From contig NZ_JAGIPZ010000004.1 of the NCBI RefSeq assembly GCF_017814915.1, positions 286,071 through 350,070 on the forward strand: a stretch of 64,000 nucleotides of DNA, given 5' to 3'. The position numbers were made by a program, and so were the translations under genes. The first letter of the stretch is position 1. Each line of letters opens with the position of its first letter. Under the pieces are notes generated by a model that was not told where the DNA came from, made no database searches, and was given only the letters and a program-made list of their open reading frames with translations. Of this stretch, positions 8,571-17,513 are shown piece after piece. The stretch is from Herbaspirillum sp. LeCh32-8. GTDB lineage: Bacteria > Pseudomonadota > Gammaproteobacteria > Burkholderiales > Burkholderiaceae_D.

Positions 8571-9461
8571 ATGCTCAATCGCCTCGAAATGATCCGCATC
8601 TTCTGCGCCGCCGCCGACGCCGGCAGCTTCAAGGAGGCCGCCGTGCGGCTAGGGATTTCGCCGCAGGCGGTGACCCGCGCGGTCAAGGAGCTGGAGCGGC
8701 TGCAAGGAGAGATGCTGTTTCACCGCAATACGCGCCAGGTGCGCATCACCGCCTTCGGCGAGGAGCTGGCCGAGCGCGCGCGCGGCAGCCTGCGCGAACT
8801 GGACGGCTTGTTCGAGCGTGACGGCGAGAAACAAGAAGACGAGATGACCGGCCTGGTGCGCCTGGCCGCACCCGCCGCGCTGGGACGCAGCCAGTTGCTG
8901 CCTATCGTCGAACGACTGGCGGCGCAGCATCCCGGCCTGCGCTTCGATCTGCGCCTGACCGACCAGCTGGCCGACGTGGTGGGCGAGAAGATCGACATCG
9001 GCATCCGCGTGGGCTCGCTGCGCGACAACCGCTTCGTGGTGAAGCGCCTGGGCAAGGCGCGCTTTTATGTGGTGGCCACGCCGAAGTTCCTGCGCAAATA
9101 CGGACGACCGACCAGCATCGAGGAACTGCAAACGCTGCCCTGCACCGGCATCCTGGCGCGCGATACCGGCCGGCTGTGGCCGTGGATTTTCTCGCACGAT
9201 CGCCAGATGAACGCGGGCGGCGCGCGCTTCCTGTGCGACGACTCGGAGGCGGAATATCTGATCGTCAGGAGCGGCCAGGCGATCGGCCAGATCGCCGGTT
9301 TCCTGGTCGAGCGCGATATCGCCGACGGCAAGCTGGTGACGGTGATGGAAGACTTCGAGCCCGAGCCCTGGGACATGTACCTGTACCGTCCGCAGCGCGG
9401 CCCGATGCCGGCGCGGCTGCGGCTGGTGTTCGATACGCTGGCCGGCGAGCTGGCCGGCTAG
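8571..9461 (+). CDS. LysR-family transcriptional regulator
   Basis: DNA-binding regulator of 296 residues. The N-terminal winged helix-turn-helix (residues 1-62) contains FKEAAVRLGISPQAVTRAVKELE, the recognition helix region of LysR proteins. The remainder is a periplasmic-binding-protein-like effector domain, starting near GLVRLAAPAALGRS. It is transcribed divergently from an SDR gene, the usual arrangement when a LysR protein controls its neighbour. Its 3' end converges on cdh with 15 bases between stop codons. The inducer cannot be predicted. Confidence 0.93.
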   Translation: MLNRLEMIRIFCAAADAGSFKEAAVRLGISPQAVTRAVKELERLQGEMLFHRNTRQVRITAFGEELAERARGSLRELDGLFERDGEKQEDEMTGLVRLAAPAALGRSQLLPIVERLAAQHPGLRFDLRLTDQLADVVGEKIDIGIRVGSLRDNRFVVKRLGKARFYVVATPKFLRKYGRPTSIEELQTLPCTGILARDTGRLWPWIFSHDRQMNAGGARFLCDDSEAEYLIVRSGQAIGQIAGFLVERDIADGKLVTVMEDFEPEPWDMYLYRPQRGPMPARLRLVFDTLAGELAG

Positions 9462-9476
9462 CCTGCTACGGCGCCG

Positions 9477-10274
9477 TTACCAGCGGCAGTCGTGGTCCAT
9501 CAGGACCTCGGCGCTGCCCTGCTCTTCCAGGTCGAAATTGACCGGCATGTTGACCAGGTAGAAGCCGGCGCTGCCGTCCTCAAAGCGCGCCGCGGTCAGC
9601 AGCAACGACTGCGCGCCCATGGCCGAGGCGGCGAAGGCGCTGCGGGCGGCGGCCAGCTTGAAGGGATCGTCGGTGTGCAGGGCATCGGCCGGCAGGCGCA
9701 TCACCCAGTAGCGATGGCCTTCGAACCGCCACGGCGTCCACTGGCGCAGCGTGTCGGCGCGATGCGCGGCCAGACTCTCGGCGACATCGCGCCGCATGCA
9801 GTCGATGTGGACATGCAGGTGCAGCTGCGAACGTCCGGCGGCGGAGTTCACTTCCAGCCCCAGCTGCTCGTCGCGCAGCGCGCGCCCCAGCGTCTGCGCG
9901 ACGCGAAAGCGCTGCTGCCAGGCGTAGCCCCAATAGTTGGGCGCGTCTGCGGCCAGCAGCTCCGGGCTTTCAATGCCGGTCAGGCGGCGCGTGGGCATCA
10001 GCAGGTACTGCGCCGGGCCGACCAGATCCTTCAACACCACGAAGCCGCGCTCCAGGTCCACGCTCGCGCACGGCGCGGGATCGCCCTTGGCCTGCATGTG
10101 CGGCACGCATTCCTGGCTGACGATTTCCCACAGCTTGTGCGGGTTGGCGGCGTGCGCGACGGGCACGGCAACAATGCCGGCGCAGGCAAACGACGCCAGA
10201 AGAAGCAGCAGTGAAGAGAGCGTGGAAGAGAACGGGGAAGTCAGCTGGGCAGGCAGGCGCATGATCGGCAACAT
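9477..10274 (-). CDS. cdh: CDP-diacylglycerol pyrophosphatase
   Basis: Hydrolyses CDP-diacylglycerol to phosphatidate and CMP at the membrane. The HIT-like histidine cluster SQLHLHVHIDC, followed by RRDV, and the motif GPAQYLLMPTRRLTGIESP identify the Cdh family. An N-terminal hydrophobic segment (about residues 15-38, SSLLLLLASFACAG) anchors or exports it. The start at 10274 gives 265 residues, close to the E. coli enzyme; an ATG four codons later is also possible, while the long upstream extension has no family similarity. The four Cys in the mature part (CVPHMQ, PCASVD, DCMRRD and the C-terminal DCRW) match the exported location. Confidence 0.88.
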   Translation of the reverse strand: MLPIMRLPAQLTSPFSSTLSSLLLLLASFACAGIVAVPVAHAANPHKLWEIVSQECVPHMQAKGDPAPCASVDLERGFVVLKDLVGPAQYLLMPTRRLTGIESPELLAADAPNYWGYAWQQRFRVAQTLGRALRDEQLGLEVNSAAGRSQLHLHVHIDCMRRDVAESLAAHRADTLRQWTPWRFEGHRYWVMRLPADALHTDDPFKLAAARSAFAASAMGAQSLLLTAARFEDGSAGFYLVNMPVNFDLEEQGSAEVLMDHDCRW

Positions 10275-10419
10275 GAAAACACCCACGGCGGGCGGTGGCT
10301 GCAGCTTAGCGCTTGCATGTGTCGGCGCCGTGACAGCGTCGCAGTGCGGTTCGATTTGGTTCGGTTCGGGAAATGAGGAGAGAAGTACGAGGCGCCGCAG
10401 TCGCCGATTCAATCGCCGA

Positions 10420-10779
10420 TCAGTCGTCGCTGCGGGTGGCCTGCACCAGGCACTTGGACAGCTTGTCGAAGTGCAGCCAGGCTGCCTGGCTCAGCTCGAC
10501 CTGCTTGCGGCGCGGGTCTTCGGTGTCGGCCAGCACGATCCAGCCCTTCTCGCGCATCGACTTCAGGCGCGCGTGCAGCATCGCCGGCGAGCCGAATTCG
10601 CTTTGCGCCATCAGGTCGCGCACCGACAGTCGCTGCTGCTCCTGCCCGGCGCGGGCGATGAAGGCCAGGATCCGGTCTTCCAACGGATCCAGCGATGCCA
10701 GTGAAGGCAGTCCCCTCATTGCATTGGCCAGTTGCAGGAAACGCAGATAGATATCCGCAGGCCTCTTGTTTTTACCCAT
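10420..10779 (-). CDS. MarR-like winged-helix protein
   Basis: Small probable transcription regulator of about 119 residues. The centre has the winged-helix pattern of the MarR type: RLSVRDLMAQSEFGSPAMLHARLKSMREKGWIVL as helix-turn-helix, followed by a wing with ADTEDPRRKQVELS. The C-terminal helix resembles the dimerisation helix. Two starts are possible: GTG at 10800 or ATG at 10779; the ATG is used here because the extra seven residues add nothing recognisable. It stands between cdh and a divergent membrane-protein gene. The target genes are unknown. Confidence 0.75.
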   Translation of the reverse strand: MGKNKRPADIYLRFLQLANAMRGLPSLASLDPLEDRILAFIARAGQEQQRLSVRDLMAQSEFGSPAMLHARLKSMREKGWIVLADTEDPRRKQVELSQAAWLHFDKLSKCLVQATRSDD

Positions 10780-11072
10780 AGCTACGCTCGTTTTGCGCAC
10801 TCATTCCAGCATTGTGGCGCCAGTGACAGCGCCCTCACGCCATGACCGCGCTTTATCGTTATTTCGCTTTTTCGCTATTCGTTTCTACACAGAAATATCG
10901 TTACAGAATCGATAGCGAATCATACGCCCGGCCCCGCCCGCAACGCAATCTCGGCGCATCTTCTCAAGACGCCGGCGCGCGCATTTAACCACACCGCAAG
11001 AAGCCGCGCTGCAAGGCCGCATGGAAATGGGTAACATACGCGCCGTTCCGGATACCCCGACGCCGTCTCGCC

Positions 11073-11642
11073 ATGGATGCCTTGCCGACAACTCGCACCA
11101 CCTTGCGCACGCACGTTGCCGCAGCAGCGGGGACAGCGATTTGTTATTTCCTTTTCTACACCATCAACGAGTGGTTGTTCCGGCAGACCGAGTTCACCGA
11201 GGGCATCGCCTGGATCTACCTGCCGGCGGGCGTGCGGCTGATCTGCACGCTGCTGTTCGCAGAGGCCGGCTGCGTCGGTTTGCTGGTCGGCTCCACACTC
11301 ACCGCGGCCACCTACCGGCTGTTCCCGCATGATCCCATCACCACGGCAGGCTACTGCCTGATCTCGGCGGCAGCGCCCTACATCGCCTATCGCTTTACGC
11401 TCTCCGGCATGGATTTGCGCCGCTCGCTGGCCAACCTCACCTCCACCCGGCTGATGGCCTGCATCCTGCTGTATGCGCTGACCAATCCGCTGTTCCAGCT
11501 GCTCTGGTTCGTCATGCGCGGCGTGTCGCCGCATTTCTGGAGCGGCCTGGTGGTGATGTCCATCGGCGACCTGTGCGGCTCCATCCTCGTTGTCTATCTG
11601 TTCAGGTTCCTGCTGTCCCTGCTGCCTTTGCCGCGCCGCTGA
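11073..11642 (+). CDS. Integral membrane protein with about five helices
   Basis: A 189-residue protein made mostly of hydrophobic segments, near residues 16-30, 45-62, 68-82, 90-105, 128-145 and 155-180. The opening region, with IAWIYLPAGVRLICTLLFAEAGCVGLLVG, resembles the start of MASE1-type sensor membrane domains, but no signalling domain follows. It may be a free-standing membrane sensor domain or a small transporter-like protein. No function can be assigned. It precedes the TonB operon but is separated from it by 167 bases containing promoter-like repeats. Confidence 0.7.
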   Translation: MDALPTTRTTLRTHVAAAAGTAICYFLFYTINEWLFRQTEFTEGIAWIYLPAGVRLICTLLFAEAGCVGLLVGSTLTAATYRLFPHDPITTAGYCLISAAAPYIAYRFTLSGMDLRRSLANLTSTRLMACILLYALTNPLFQLLWFVMRGVSPHFWSGLVVMSIGDLCGSILVVYLFRFLLSLLPLPRR

Positions 11643-11674
11643 GCGCGCGCCGTCCTTACACTCCCCTGCCTCGC

Positions 11675-11700
11675 GCTTACCTTCGCTTACCCGCGTTTAC
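11675..11700 (+). promoter_or_regulatory. Three TTAC direct repeats with 10-bp spacing before exbD
   Basis: GCTTAC, GCTTAC and GTTTAC begin at 11675, 11685 and 11695, exactly one helical turn apart. They lie about 110 bases upstream of the exbD start. Phased direct repeats like this are often activator or response-regulator sites. They do not match the usual Fur or Pho boxes. Downstream, 11755-11790 is AT-rich with a palindrome ATAGCGCTAT, likely the core promoter area. Confidence 0.4.
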
Positions 11701-11809
11701 GCAAACACGGTAGATGTAATACGCACGACACAATTCCTCGTTACGCTGCGCATCGCTATAAAAACTATAGCGCTATGAATTCTATAACTACGCTCCGAGG
11801 AGTTGCAGC

Positions 11810-12217
11810 ATGCGCAGCTGGGATGAACCCAAGAAACGAAAAGCCCGCGTCGAGATCATTCCGATGATCGACGTGATGATGTTCCTGCTGGTGTTTTTCG
11901 TGCTGATCAGCCTCAACGTCATCCCCGCGCTGGGCCTGAAGACCCACCTGCCCAGCTCCTCCACCGCGCAGGACCTCAAGCCGCAGAGCAAGGCCGTGAT
12001 CACCATCGCCAAGGGCGACGTGATCCAGGTCGACGGCGAGAACACCTCCATGGACGGCCTGGTGGCGCGCCTGGAAAAGCTGCGCAAGGAAGGCGAGAAA
12101 CTCAACCTCATCATCAACAGCGACAGCGGCGTGGAAGTGCAGCGCCTGGTCGACGTGATGGACACCCTGAAGAAGGGCGGCTTCGACGCGATCTCGATCG
12201 CCACCCGCAAGCAGTGA
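11810..12217 (+). CDS. exbD: ExbD-family TonB energiser subunit
   Basis: Inner-membrane proton-channel subunit of a TonB system, 135 residues. A short basic N-terminus leads into one membrane helix (about 17-38), which holds the essential Asp in EIIPMIDVMMFLLVFFV. A periplasmic domain follows, with ISIATRKQ at the end. GAGGAGTTGCAGC precedes the ATG. First gene of a five-gene operon with tonB, a receptor gene, exbB and a phospholipase D-like gene; its stop overlaps the possible GTG start of tonB. Confidence 0.92.
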   Translation: MRSWDEPKKRKARVEIIPMIDVMMFLLVFFVLISLNVIPALGLKTHLPSSSTAQDLKPQSKAVITIAKGDVIQVDGENTSMDGLVARLEKLRKEGEKLNLIINSDSGVEVQRLVDVMDTLKKGGFDAISIATRKQ

Positions 12218-12219
12218 CC

Positions 12220-12951
12220 ATGCGCGCGCCCTTCATTTTCCGCTTCCGCGAACCGCTGGCCGGCCTGCCCTCGCTGGTGGTGCTGCTGGCCTTGGTGCTG
12301 GCCGGGGTGCAGCAGACCACGCGCCTGATGCGCCACGAGGATCCCAAGCCGGTGCAGATCGCGCTGTTCGAAGAAGCGCCGCCGGCGCCCAAGGTGCAGA
12401 CGCCGCCGCCGCCCGAGCCGCCGAAGAAGGTCGAGCCGCCCAAGCCGGTAGTCAAGCCGGCACCGGCGCCGCCCCCGAAACCTGCGCCAAAAAATGATCC
12501 GGCGCCCATCGAGCAGGTACGCCCCGCACCAGAGACGCCGGTGATGCAGACACCGCAGCCGGCCGCGCACACCGCGCCGCCCGCCCCGGCGCCGACGCCC
12601 GCCCCCGCGCCGCAACCGGTGGCCCAGCCCGCGCCGCCGCCCAGCACCGCCGACATCGAGTCGCAATACGTCGGCAAGCTGCGCGCCCACCTCAACAGCA
12701 TCAAGCGCTATCCGAGCGGACGCGAAGTCAGCCAGCTGCGCCCCAAGGGCACGGTGCGCGTGTGGTTCGTGCTCAAGCGCGACGGCAGCGTGGTCGACGT
12801 CGGCATCGACGCCTCGTCGAACTCGATGCCGCTGGACGACGCCGCCCGCAAGACGATCAACCGCGCCACGTTCGCGGGCTTCCCGGATGGCGCCTTCAAC
12901 GGCGAAGCCACCCACCGTTTCACCGCCGATCTGGAATTCATTCCGGCCTAA
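12220..12951 (+). CDS. tonB: TonB-like energy transducer
   Basis: Spans the periplasm to pass energy to an outer-membrane receptor. A single N-terminal helix (about residues 12-35) is followed by a long Pro-rich rod (about 45-140; many PPP, KPAP and PAPAP units), then the C-terminal TonB domain beginning at YVGKLRAHLNSIKRYPSGRE. The domain retains GTVRVWFVLKRDGSV. The ATG at 12220 is chosen; a GTG two codons earlier overlaps the exbD stop. Length of 243 residues is normal. It is presumably dedicated to the receptor encoded next. Confidence 0.92.
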   Translation: MRAPFIFRFREPLAGLPSLVVLLALVLAGVQQTTRLMRHEDPKPVQIALFEEAPPAPKVQTPPPPEPPKKVEPPKPVVKPAPAPPPKPAPKNDPAPIEQVRPAPETPVMQTPQPAAHTAPPAPAPTPAPAPQPVAQPAPPPSTADIESQYVGKLRAHLNSIKRYPSGREVSQLRPKGTVRVWFVLKRDGSVVDVGIDASSNSMPLDDAARKTINRATFAGFPDGAFNGEATHRFTADLEFIPA

Positions 12952-13022
12952 GCAGCATGCGCCGCCGGCGGCGGCGCGCCTTACACATAAACCACGTCCT
13001 ACAAACTTTCAGGGGAAACGAC

Positions 13023-15413
13023 ATGCAATGCAAACTCACCCGGCTGTCCTTGCTGATTTCCGGGCTTTTCATGGCTGGCGCGCCGGCCTTCGCGCAGACC
13101 ACCGACGTCGGCACCGTGACCGTGCAGGGCAATGCCGGCACCGCCCAGGCCACCGGCCTGATCCAGGCGGAAGAGTCGCCCAAGGCGCGCAGCTCGGTGA
13201 ACCGCGACTACATGGAGAAGCAATCGCCCACCGGCAACCCGTACCAGATGATCAACCTGCTGCCGGGCGTGAACAGCTATGACCAGGACGGCAGCGGCCT
13301 GTTCGGCGGCAACGTGCGCGTGCGCGGCTTCAACAGCGACCAGTTGGGCTTCACCATCAACGGCGCGCCGGTCAACGACTCGGGCAGCTTTGCGGTCTAT
13401 CCGCAGGAGTACACCGACGCCGAGAACCTGTGCGACATCTTCGTGACCCAGGGCTCGACCGATACCGAAGCGCCGCACGTAGGCGCCACCGGCGGCAACA
13501 TCGGCATGACCATGTGCGCGCCGGAGGACAAGCAGCGCATCCGCGTCACCAACGCCTTCGGCTCCAACAACCTGTGGAAGCGTTTCGTGCGCTTTGACTC
13601 GGGCAAGCTGTTCGACGACAAATTCAAGTTCTTCATCTCGTATTCGAAGACCACGGCCGACAAGTTCAAGGGCATGGGCGGCGCCGTGAAGCAACACATC
13701 GACTTCGGCAGCAAGCTGGACCTGGGCCAGGGCAGCTTCGTGGACGCCGACTTCATGTACAACAAGGCGATCAACAACAATTACCGTTCGCTGACCAAGG
13801 CGCAGATCGCCCAGTTCGGCCCTGGCTACGACTTCGGCACCCGCGTGCCGGTGCACCAGCCGGGCGTGAACGGCACCGCGCAGAACGACACCACCTACGG
13901 GCCCAACGCCGGCATCAACAACGGCAACAAGGACCTGTACTACGCGTATAACCTGAACCCGTTCGAGAACTGGCTGGCCACTGTCAACGGCCACTTCCAG
14001 CTGAGCCCGACGGCCAGCGTGGATGTGAGCCCTTACTTCTGGTACGGCTTCGGCACCGGCGGTAACCAGTTGCAGACGCTGACCGAAGGCAATGCCGGCA
14101 ACCTGCTGGGCGGCGGCGTGCGCGACATCAACGGCGATGGTGACACGCTCGATACCGTGTTCGTCTACGAAGGCAGCCGCACCCGCACCTTCCGCCCGGG
14201 CGTCACGCTCAAGTACAACCAGCAGATCGACAATCACAAGCTGATGTTCGGCTATTGGTACGAGCGCGCGCGCCACCAGCAAACCGGCCAGTTCTCCACC
14301 GTCGACAACAACGGCAACATCGCCGACATGTGGCAGAACAACCCCGCCCTGTGGCTGCGCAACCAGGACGGCAGCGTCGTCCAGTACCGCGACACAATGA
14401 CCATCAGCACCGGCAAGTCGGCTTTCATGCAGGACAGCATCAGCATGATGAACGACAAGCTCAACGTCCAGGTCGGCGCGCGCTACTCCAGCATCGACCG
14501 CGACTTCACCAACAACCCCAGCCAGAGCGCGGGCGGCTTCTATACGCTCAAGAAGTCCTACTCGGAGTTCCTGCCCAGCGTGGGCGTACGCTTCCAGCTG
14601 GACCAGGCGCAGTCGGTGTTTGTCAATGCCGCCAAGAACTTCAAGGCGCCGGGCAACTTCTCGTACTTCGGCGCGCTCAGCGGCGGCAGCTTCGTCAACG
14701 GCGTGTACACCGGCGGCGCGGTGCGCAATATCCCGGTGGAAAAGGAAACTTCCTGGAACTACGACCTCGGCTATCGCTACACCACCGACAAGTGGACCTT
14801 CTCCAGCTCGGTGTTCTACATCGACTACAAGAATCGCATCGCCCAGTCGTATGATCCCAACACCGCCACCCGCATCGATACCAACGTCGGCGACTCGACC
14901 TCCAAGGGCCTGGAGCTGGAATCCGGTTACGCGCTGAGCCGCAACCTGTCGGTGTACGGCTCGCTGTCCTACATCAAAAGCAAGATGAAGGACAACCTGC
15001 GCTACGACGCCACCACCAACCTGCCGGTCTCGGGCAAGGAGTTCCCGGATACGCCGAACTGGCTGTCCGGCCTGTCGCTGCAATACCAGCAGGACGGCTG
15101 GTACATGTTCGGCCAGGCCAAGTACACCGGTCGCCGTTACACCACGCTGGTCAACGACGACGCCATCGGCGGCTACACGGTGTTCAATGCCGGCGCGGGC
15201 GCAACCTTCCCGTCGACCTCCTGGCTCAAGAGCCCGACCATCCGCCTGAACGTGTTCAACCTGTTCGACAAGCAATACCTCAACCTGAGCTCGGGCAGCG
15301 GCAGCCAGTTCACCTACAACGCCACCACCATCGGCAGTGCGGCCGGCTCGTCGCCGTCCATGTACGTCGGCGCGCCGCGCACCTTCACCGTCACACTGAC
15401 CGCCGATTTCTGA
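13023..15413 (+). CDS. TonB-dependent outer-membrane receptor
   Basis: Outer-membrane gated channel of 796 residues. Signal peptide at residues 1-24 (ending GAPAFAQ), possible TonB box DVGTVTVQG just after it, plug domain with PYQMINLLPGVNSYDQ and VRVRGFNSDQLGFTING, then a 22-strand barrel ending ...TFTVTLTADF with terminal Phe. Two Cys at DAENLCDIF and GMTMCAPED may form a disulfide. It sits between tonB and exbB, so this operon carries all parts needed for energised uptake. No Fur-like box is seen upstream and the ligand is unknown; the adjacent exported phospholipase D-like enzyme suggests a phosphodiester-containing substrate, as inference only. Confidence 0.92.
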   Translation: MQCKLTRLSLLISGLFMAGAPAFAQTTDVGTVTVQGNAGTAQATGLIQAEESPKARSSVNRDYMEKQSPTGNPYQMINLLPGVNSYDQDGSGLFGGNVRVRGFNSDQLGFTINGAPVNDSGSFAVYPQEYTDAENLCDIFVTQGSTDTEAPHVGATGGNIGMTMCAPEDKQRIRVTNAFGSNNLWKRFVRFDSGKLFDDKFKFFISYSKTTADKFKGMGGAVKQHIDFGSKLDLGQGSFVDADFMYNKAINNNYRSLTKAQIAQFGPGYDFGTRVPVHQPGVNGTAQNDTTYGPNAGINNGNKDLYYAYNLNPFENWLATVNGHFQLSPTASVDVSPYFWYGFGTGGNQLQTLTEGNAGNLLGGGVRDINGDGDTLDTVFVYEGSRTRTFRPGVTLKYNQQIDNHKLMFGYWYERARHQQTGQFSTVDNNGNIADMWQNNPALWLRNQDGSVVQYRDTMTISTGKSAFMQDSISMMNDKLNVQVGARYSSIDRDFTNNPSQSAGGFYTLKKSYSEFLPSVGVRFQLDQAQSVFVNAAKNFKAPGNFSYFGALSGGSFVNGVYTGGAVRNIPVEKETSWNYDLGYRYTTDKWTFSSSVFYIDYKNRIAQSYDPNTATRIDTNVGDSTSKGLELESGYALSRNLSVYGSLSYIKSKMKDNLRYDATTNLPVSGKEFPDTPNWLSGLSLQYQQDGWYMFGQAKYTGRRYTTLVNDDAIGGYTVFNAGAGATFPSTSWLKSPTIRLNVFNLFDKQYLNLSSGSGSQFTYNATTIGSAAGSSPSMYVGAPRTFTVTLTADF

Positions 15414-15482
15414 TCGCGGCCATCCCCGGGGCGGCGGCCCCGCATCACAGCCGCCGCCCCGTTCACTGCAAGAGAGGCAACC

Positions 15483-16127
15483 ATGAACATGCAATTACTC
15501 CACGAACTGGCTTTCTATCTGATGTACGCCTGCGCCGCGCTGGCCATCTTCGTCATCGTCGAACGCGGTCTGTTCTTCGGCTACACCATGCGCCAGGCAA
15601 CTGCCCTGGAGCGCGCCATGACCCACGCAGTGCAGCACCTGAAAGAGCTGCCCGCCGAACTGACCGCGCGCCCCAGCCTGCCGCTGGCGCTGGTGTCGGA
15701 CATCCTGTCGGAAAAGCATCGCCTGAGCTCGGAGAAGGATCTGGAAGACTTCAGTGAGTCGGTCTACATCGCCAAGCGCGGCGACGTGCAGCAACGCCTG
15801 TGGATCCTCGACACCATCGTGACCGCCGCCCCGCTGCTGGGCCTGCTGGGGACCATCCTCGGCATCATCGACACCTTCAAGGCGCTGGCCGCCTCCGGCG
15901 TGTCCGACCCGGGCCAGGTGTCAGCCGGCATCGGCACCGCGCTGTACGCAACGGCGCTGGGCATCGGCATCGCAGTGGTCGGCATGTTCTTCTTCAACCT
16001 GTTCCAGGAACGCATCGAGCGCATCAACGACCACCTCAAGGTGCTGATGCTGCGCGCCTGCGTGGGTCGCACCGAGCAACAATTGGCCAGCTCGCAGCAA
16101 GGCCATGGCAAGCTGCACATCGCCTGA
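15483..16127 (+). CDS. exbB: ExbB/TolQ-family proton channel protein
   Basis: Inner-membrane channel subunit working with ExbD and TonB. Three helices are visible: about 10-32, 110-135 (TAAPLLGLLGTILGIIDTF, the MotA/TolQ/ExbB signature) and 150-175 (GIGTALYATALGIGIAVVGMFFF). 214 residues, somewhat short compared with E. coli ExbB. AGAGAGGCAACC precedes the ATG. The gene order exbD-tonB-receptor-exbB splits the usual exbBD pair around the receptor. Confidence 0.92.
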   Translation: MNMQLLHELAFYLMYACAALAIFVIVERGLFFGYTMRQATALERAMTHAVQHLKELPAELTARPSLPLALVSDILSEKHRLSSEKDLEDFSESVYIAKRGDVQQRLWILDTIVTAAPLLGLLGTILGIIDTFKALAASGVSDPGQVSAGIGTALYATALGIGIAVVGMFFFNLFQERIERINDHLKVLMLRACVGRTEQQLASSQQGHGKLHIA

Positions 16128-16155
16128 TCCTGCCCACGCAACAAATACGCTACCC

Positions 16156-17394
16156 ATGCTGAAACCTCAACGCCTCTTCGCCAGGCTGACCGCCGCGTTC
16201 GGCCTGGCGCTCGCCCTGCACGGCGCGGCCCGCGCCGAGTTCGCCATTCCCGGCTTCGAGCTGGTGCACACCGTCCCGCGTGAGACCGCGCTGGCCACGC
16301 CCGACCTGCGCGACGCCGCCACGGTGTGGAAGGAAATGTTCGATGCGGCCAACAGCGAGATCGACTTCGGCCAGTTCTACGTCGCCGGCCAGGACGGCGA
16401 AGCGCTGGACGACATCATCGCCCACCTCGATGCGGCCGGCCGCCGCGGCGTGAAGATCCGCTTCCTGCGCGAGAAGAAAGGCGGCTTCGCCTCGGTCGCA
16501 GCCACCGTGGAGAGGCTCAAGCGCATTCCCAACCTGGAATACCGCGAGCTGGATTATTCGAGCATGACCGGCAACGGCATCATCCACGCCAAGTACTTCG
16601 TGGTGGACGGCAAGAGCGCCTACGTCGGCAGCCAGAACTTCGACTGGCGCTCGTTCTCGCACATCCATGAAACCGGCCTGAAGATCACCGACCCGGTCAT
16701 CGCGGGCCAGGTGCGGCAGATCTTCGAGATCGACTGGCAGGCGCAGGCGCAAATTGCCGCCGGCCGGGCGCCAGCGCCGATCAATCGCGCCACCGTGCTG
16801 GCCGACGAGAAGCGGGGCAACTATCTGGTGGCCAGCCCGAACGCCTTCAACCCGCCCGGCGTGGACGACTCCGAGAGCGAACTGGTGCGCCTGATCGGCA
16901 ATGCAAAGCACGAAGTGCGCGTGCAGCTGCTGGACTACGCGCCGCTGTCCTACGGCCCCAACCACACGCGCCCCTACTACGCAGTGATCGACAACGCCAT
17001 CCGCGCGGCCGCCACCCGCGGCGTGAAGGTCAAGCTGATGGTCTCGCACTGGAACACCGAGCAGCCGGCGATCCGCTACCTGCAAAGCCTGGCGCTGCTG
17101 CCCAATGTGGAGATCCGCATCGTCACGCTGCCGCCTGCCTCCAGCGGTTTCATCCCGTTCGCGCGGGTGATCCATACCAAGAGCATGAGCATCGACGGCC
17201 AGGTAGCCTGGATCGGCACCAGCAACTGGGCCGGCGGCTATCTGGACAAATCGCGCAATCTGGAAGTGGTGCTGCACGACGAGAAGATGGCGCAGCGCGT
17301 CGCCGAGCTGCATGAGCAGACCTGGAGCTCGCCCTACGCCGAGCCCATCGACGTGACGCGCCAGTATCCGAAACCGGTCAAGGGCAAGCAATAG
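16156..17394 (+). CDS. Exported phospholipase D-like protein
   Basis: A 412-residue protein with a cleavable signal peptide (residues 1-29, ending HGAARAEF) and two HKD half-sites: HAKYFVVDGKSAYVGSQNFD and HTKSMSIDGQVAWIGTSNW. Both contain the HxK(x)4D pattern, so the enzyme is probably an active phosphodiesterase in the periplasm or outside the cell. It is the last gene of the TonB operon, 28 bases after exbB, and is followed by a terminator. Family members cleave phospholipids, cardiolipin-like lipids or nucleic acid; which one applies here is not known. A role in releasing the compound imported by the receptor is inferred from context. Confidence 0.88.
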   Translation: MLKPQRLFARLTAAFGLALALHGAARAEFAIPGFELVHTVPRETALATPDLRDAATVWKEMFDAANSEIDFGQFYVAGQDGEALDDIIAHLDAAGRRGVKIRFLREKKGGFASVAATVERLKRIPNLEYRELDYSSMTGNGIIHAKYFVVDGKSAYVGSQNFDWRSFSHIHETGLKITDPVIAGQVRQIFEIDWQAQAQIAAGRAPAPINRATVLADEKRGNYLVASPNAFNPPGVDDSESELVRLIGNAKHEVRVQLLDYAPLSYGPNHTRPYYAVIDNAIRAAATRGVKVKLMVSHWNTEQPAIRYLQSLALLPNVEIRIVTLPPASSGFIPFARVIHTKSMSIDGQVAWIGTSNWAGGYLDKSRNLEVVLHDEKMAQRVAELHEQTWSSPYAEPIDVTRQYPKPVKGKQ

Positions 17395-17435
17395 CCAATA
17401 ACAGCCAGGCAAGAACAAGAGCAGGAGACGTATCG

Positions 17436-17464
17436 GCGGCAGGCCTTTGGCTTGCCGCTTTTTT
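17436..17464 (+). terminator. Terminator of the TonB operon
   Basis: GCGGCAGGCC / GGCTTGCCGC stem with a 3-base loop (one G-T pair), followed by six T. Confidence 0.85.
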
Positions 17465-17513
17465 ATTGCCTGAACGGCATGGCGTTGCATGCCGCCGCAT
17501 GTCGGGTCGAGGT

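Noticed and set aside
11021..11332. Frame overlapping the start of the small membrane-protein gene
   Set aside because: It overlaps the hydrophobic gene in another frame, has no hydrophobic or domain pattern and lacks a better ribosome-binding site.
12357..12650. Pro-rich repeats in tonB considered as a sequence artefact or repeat expansion
   Set aside because: A Pro-rich rod is normal for TonB, and the frame continues into an intact C-terminal domain.
12999..15494. 831-codon frame opposite the TonB-dependent receptor
   Set aside because: Antisense to an obvious receptor gene, with low-complexity Val/Ala/His-rich translation and no ribosome-binding site.
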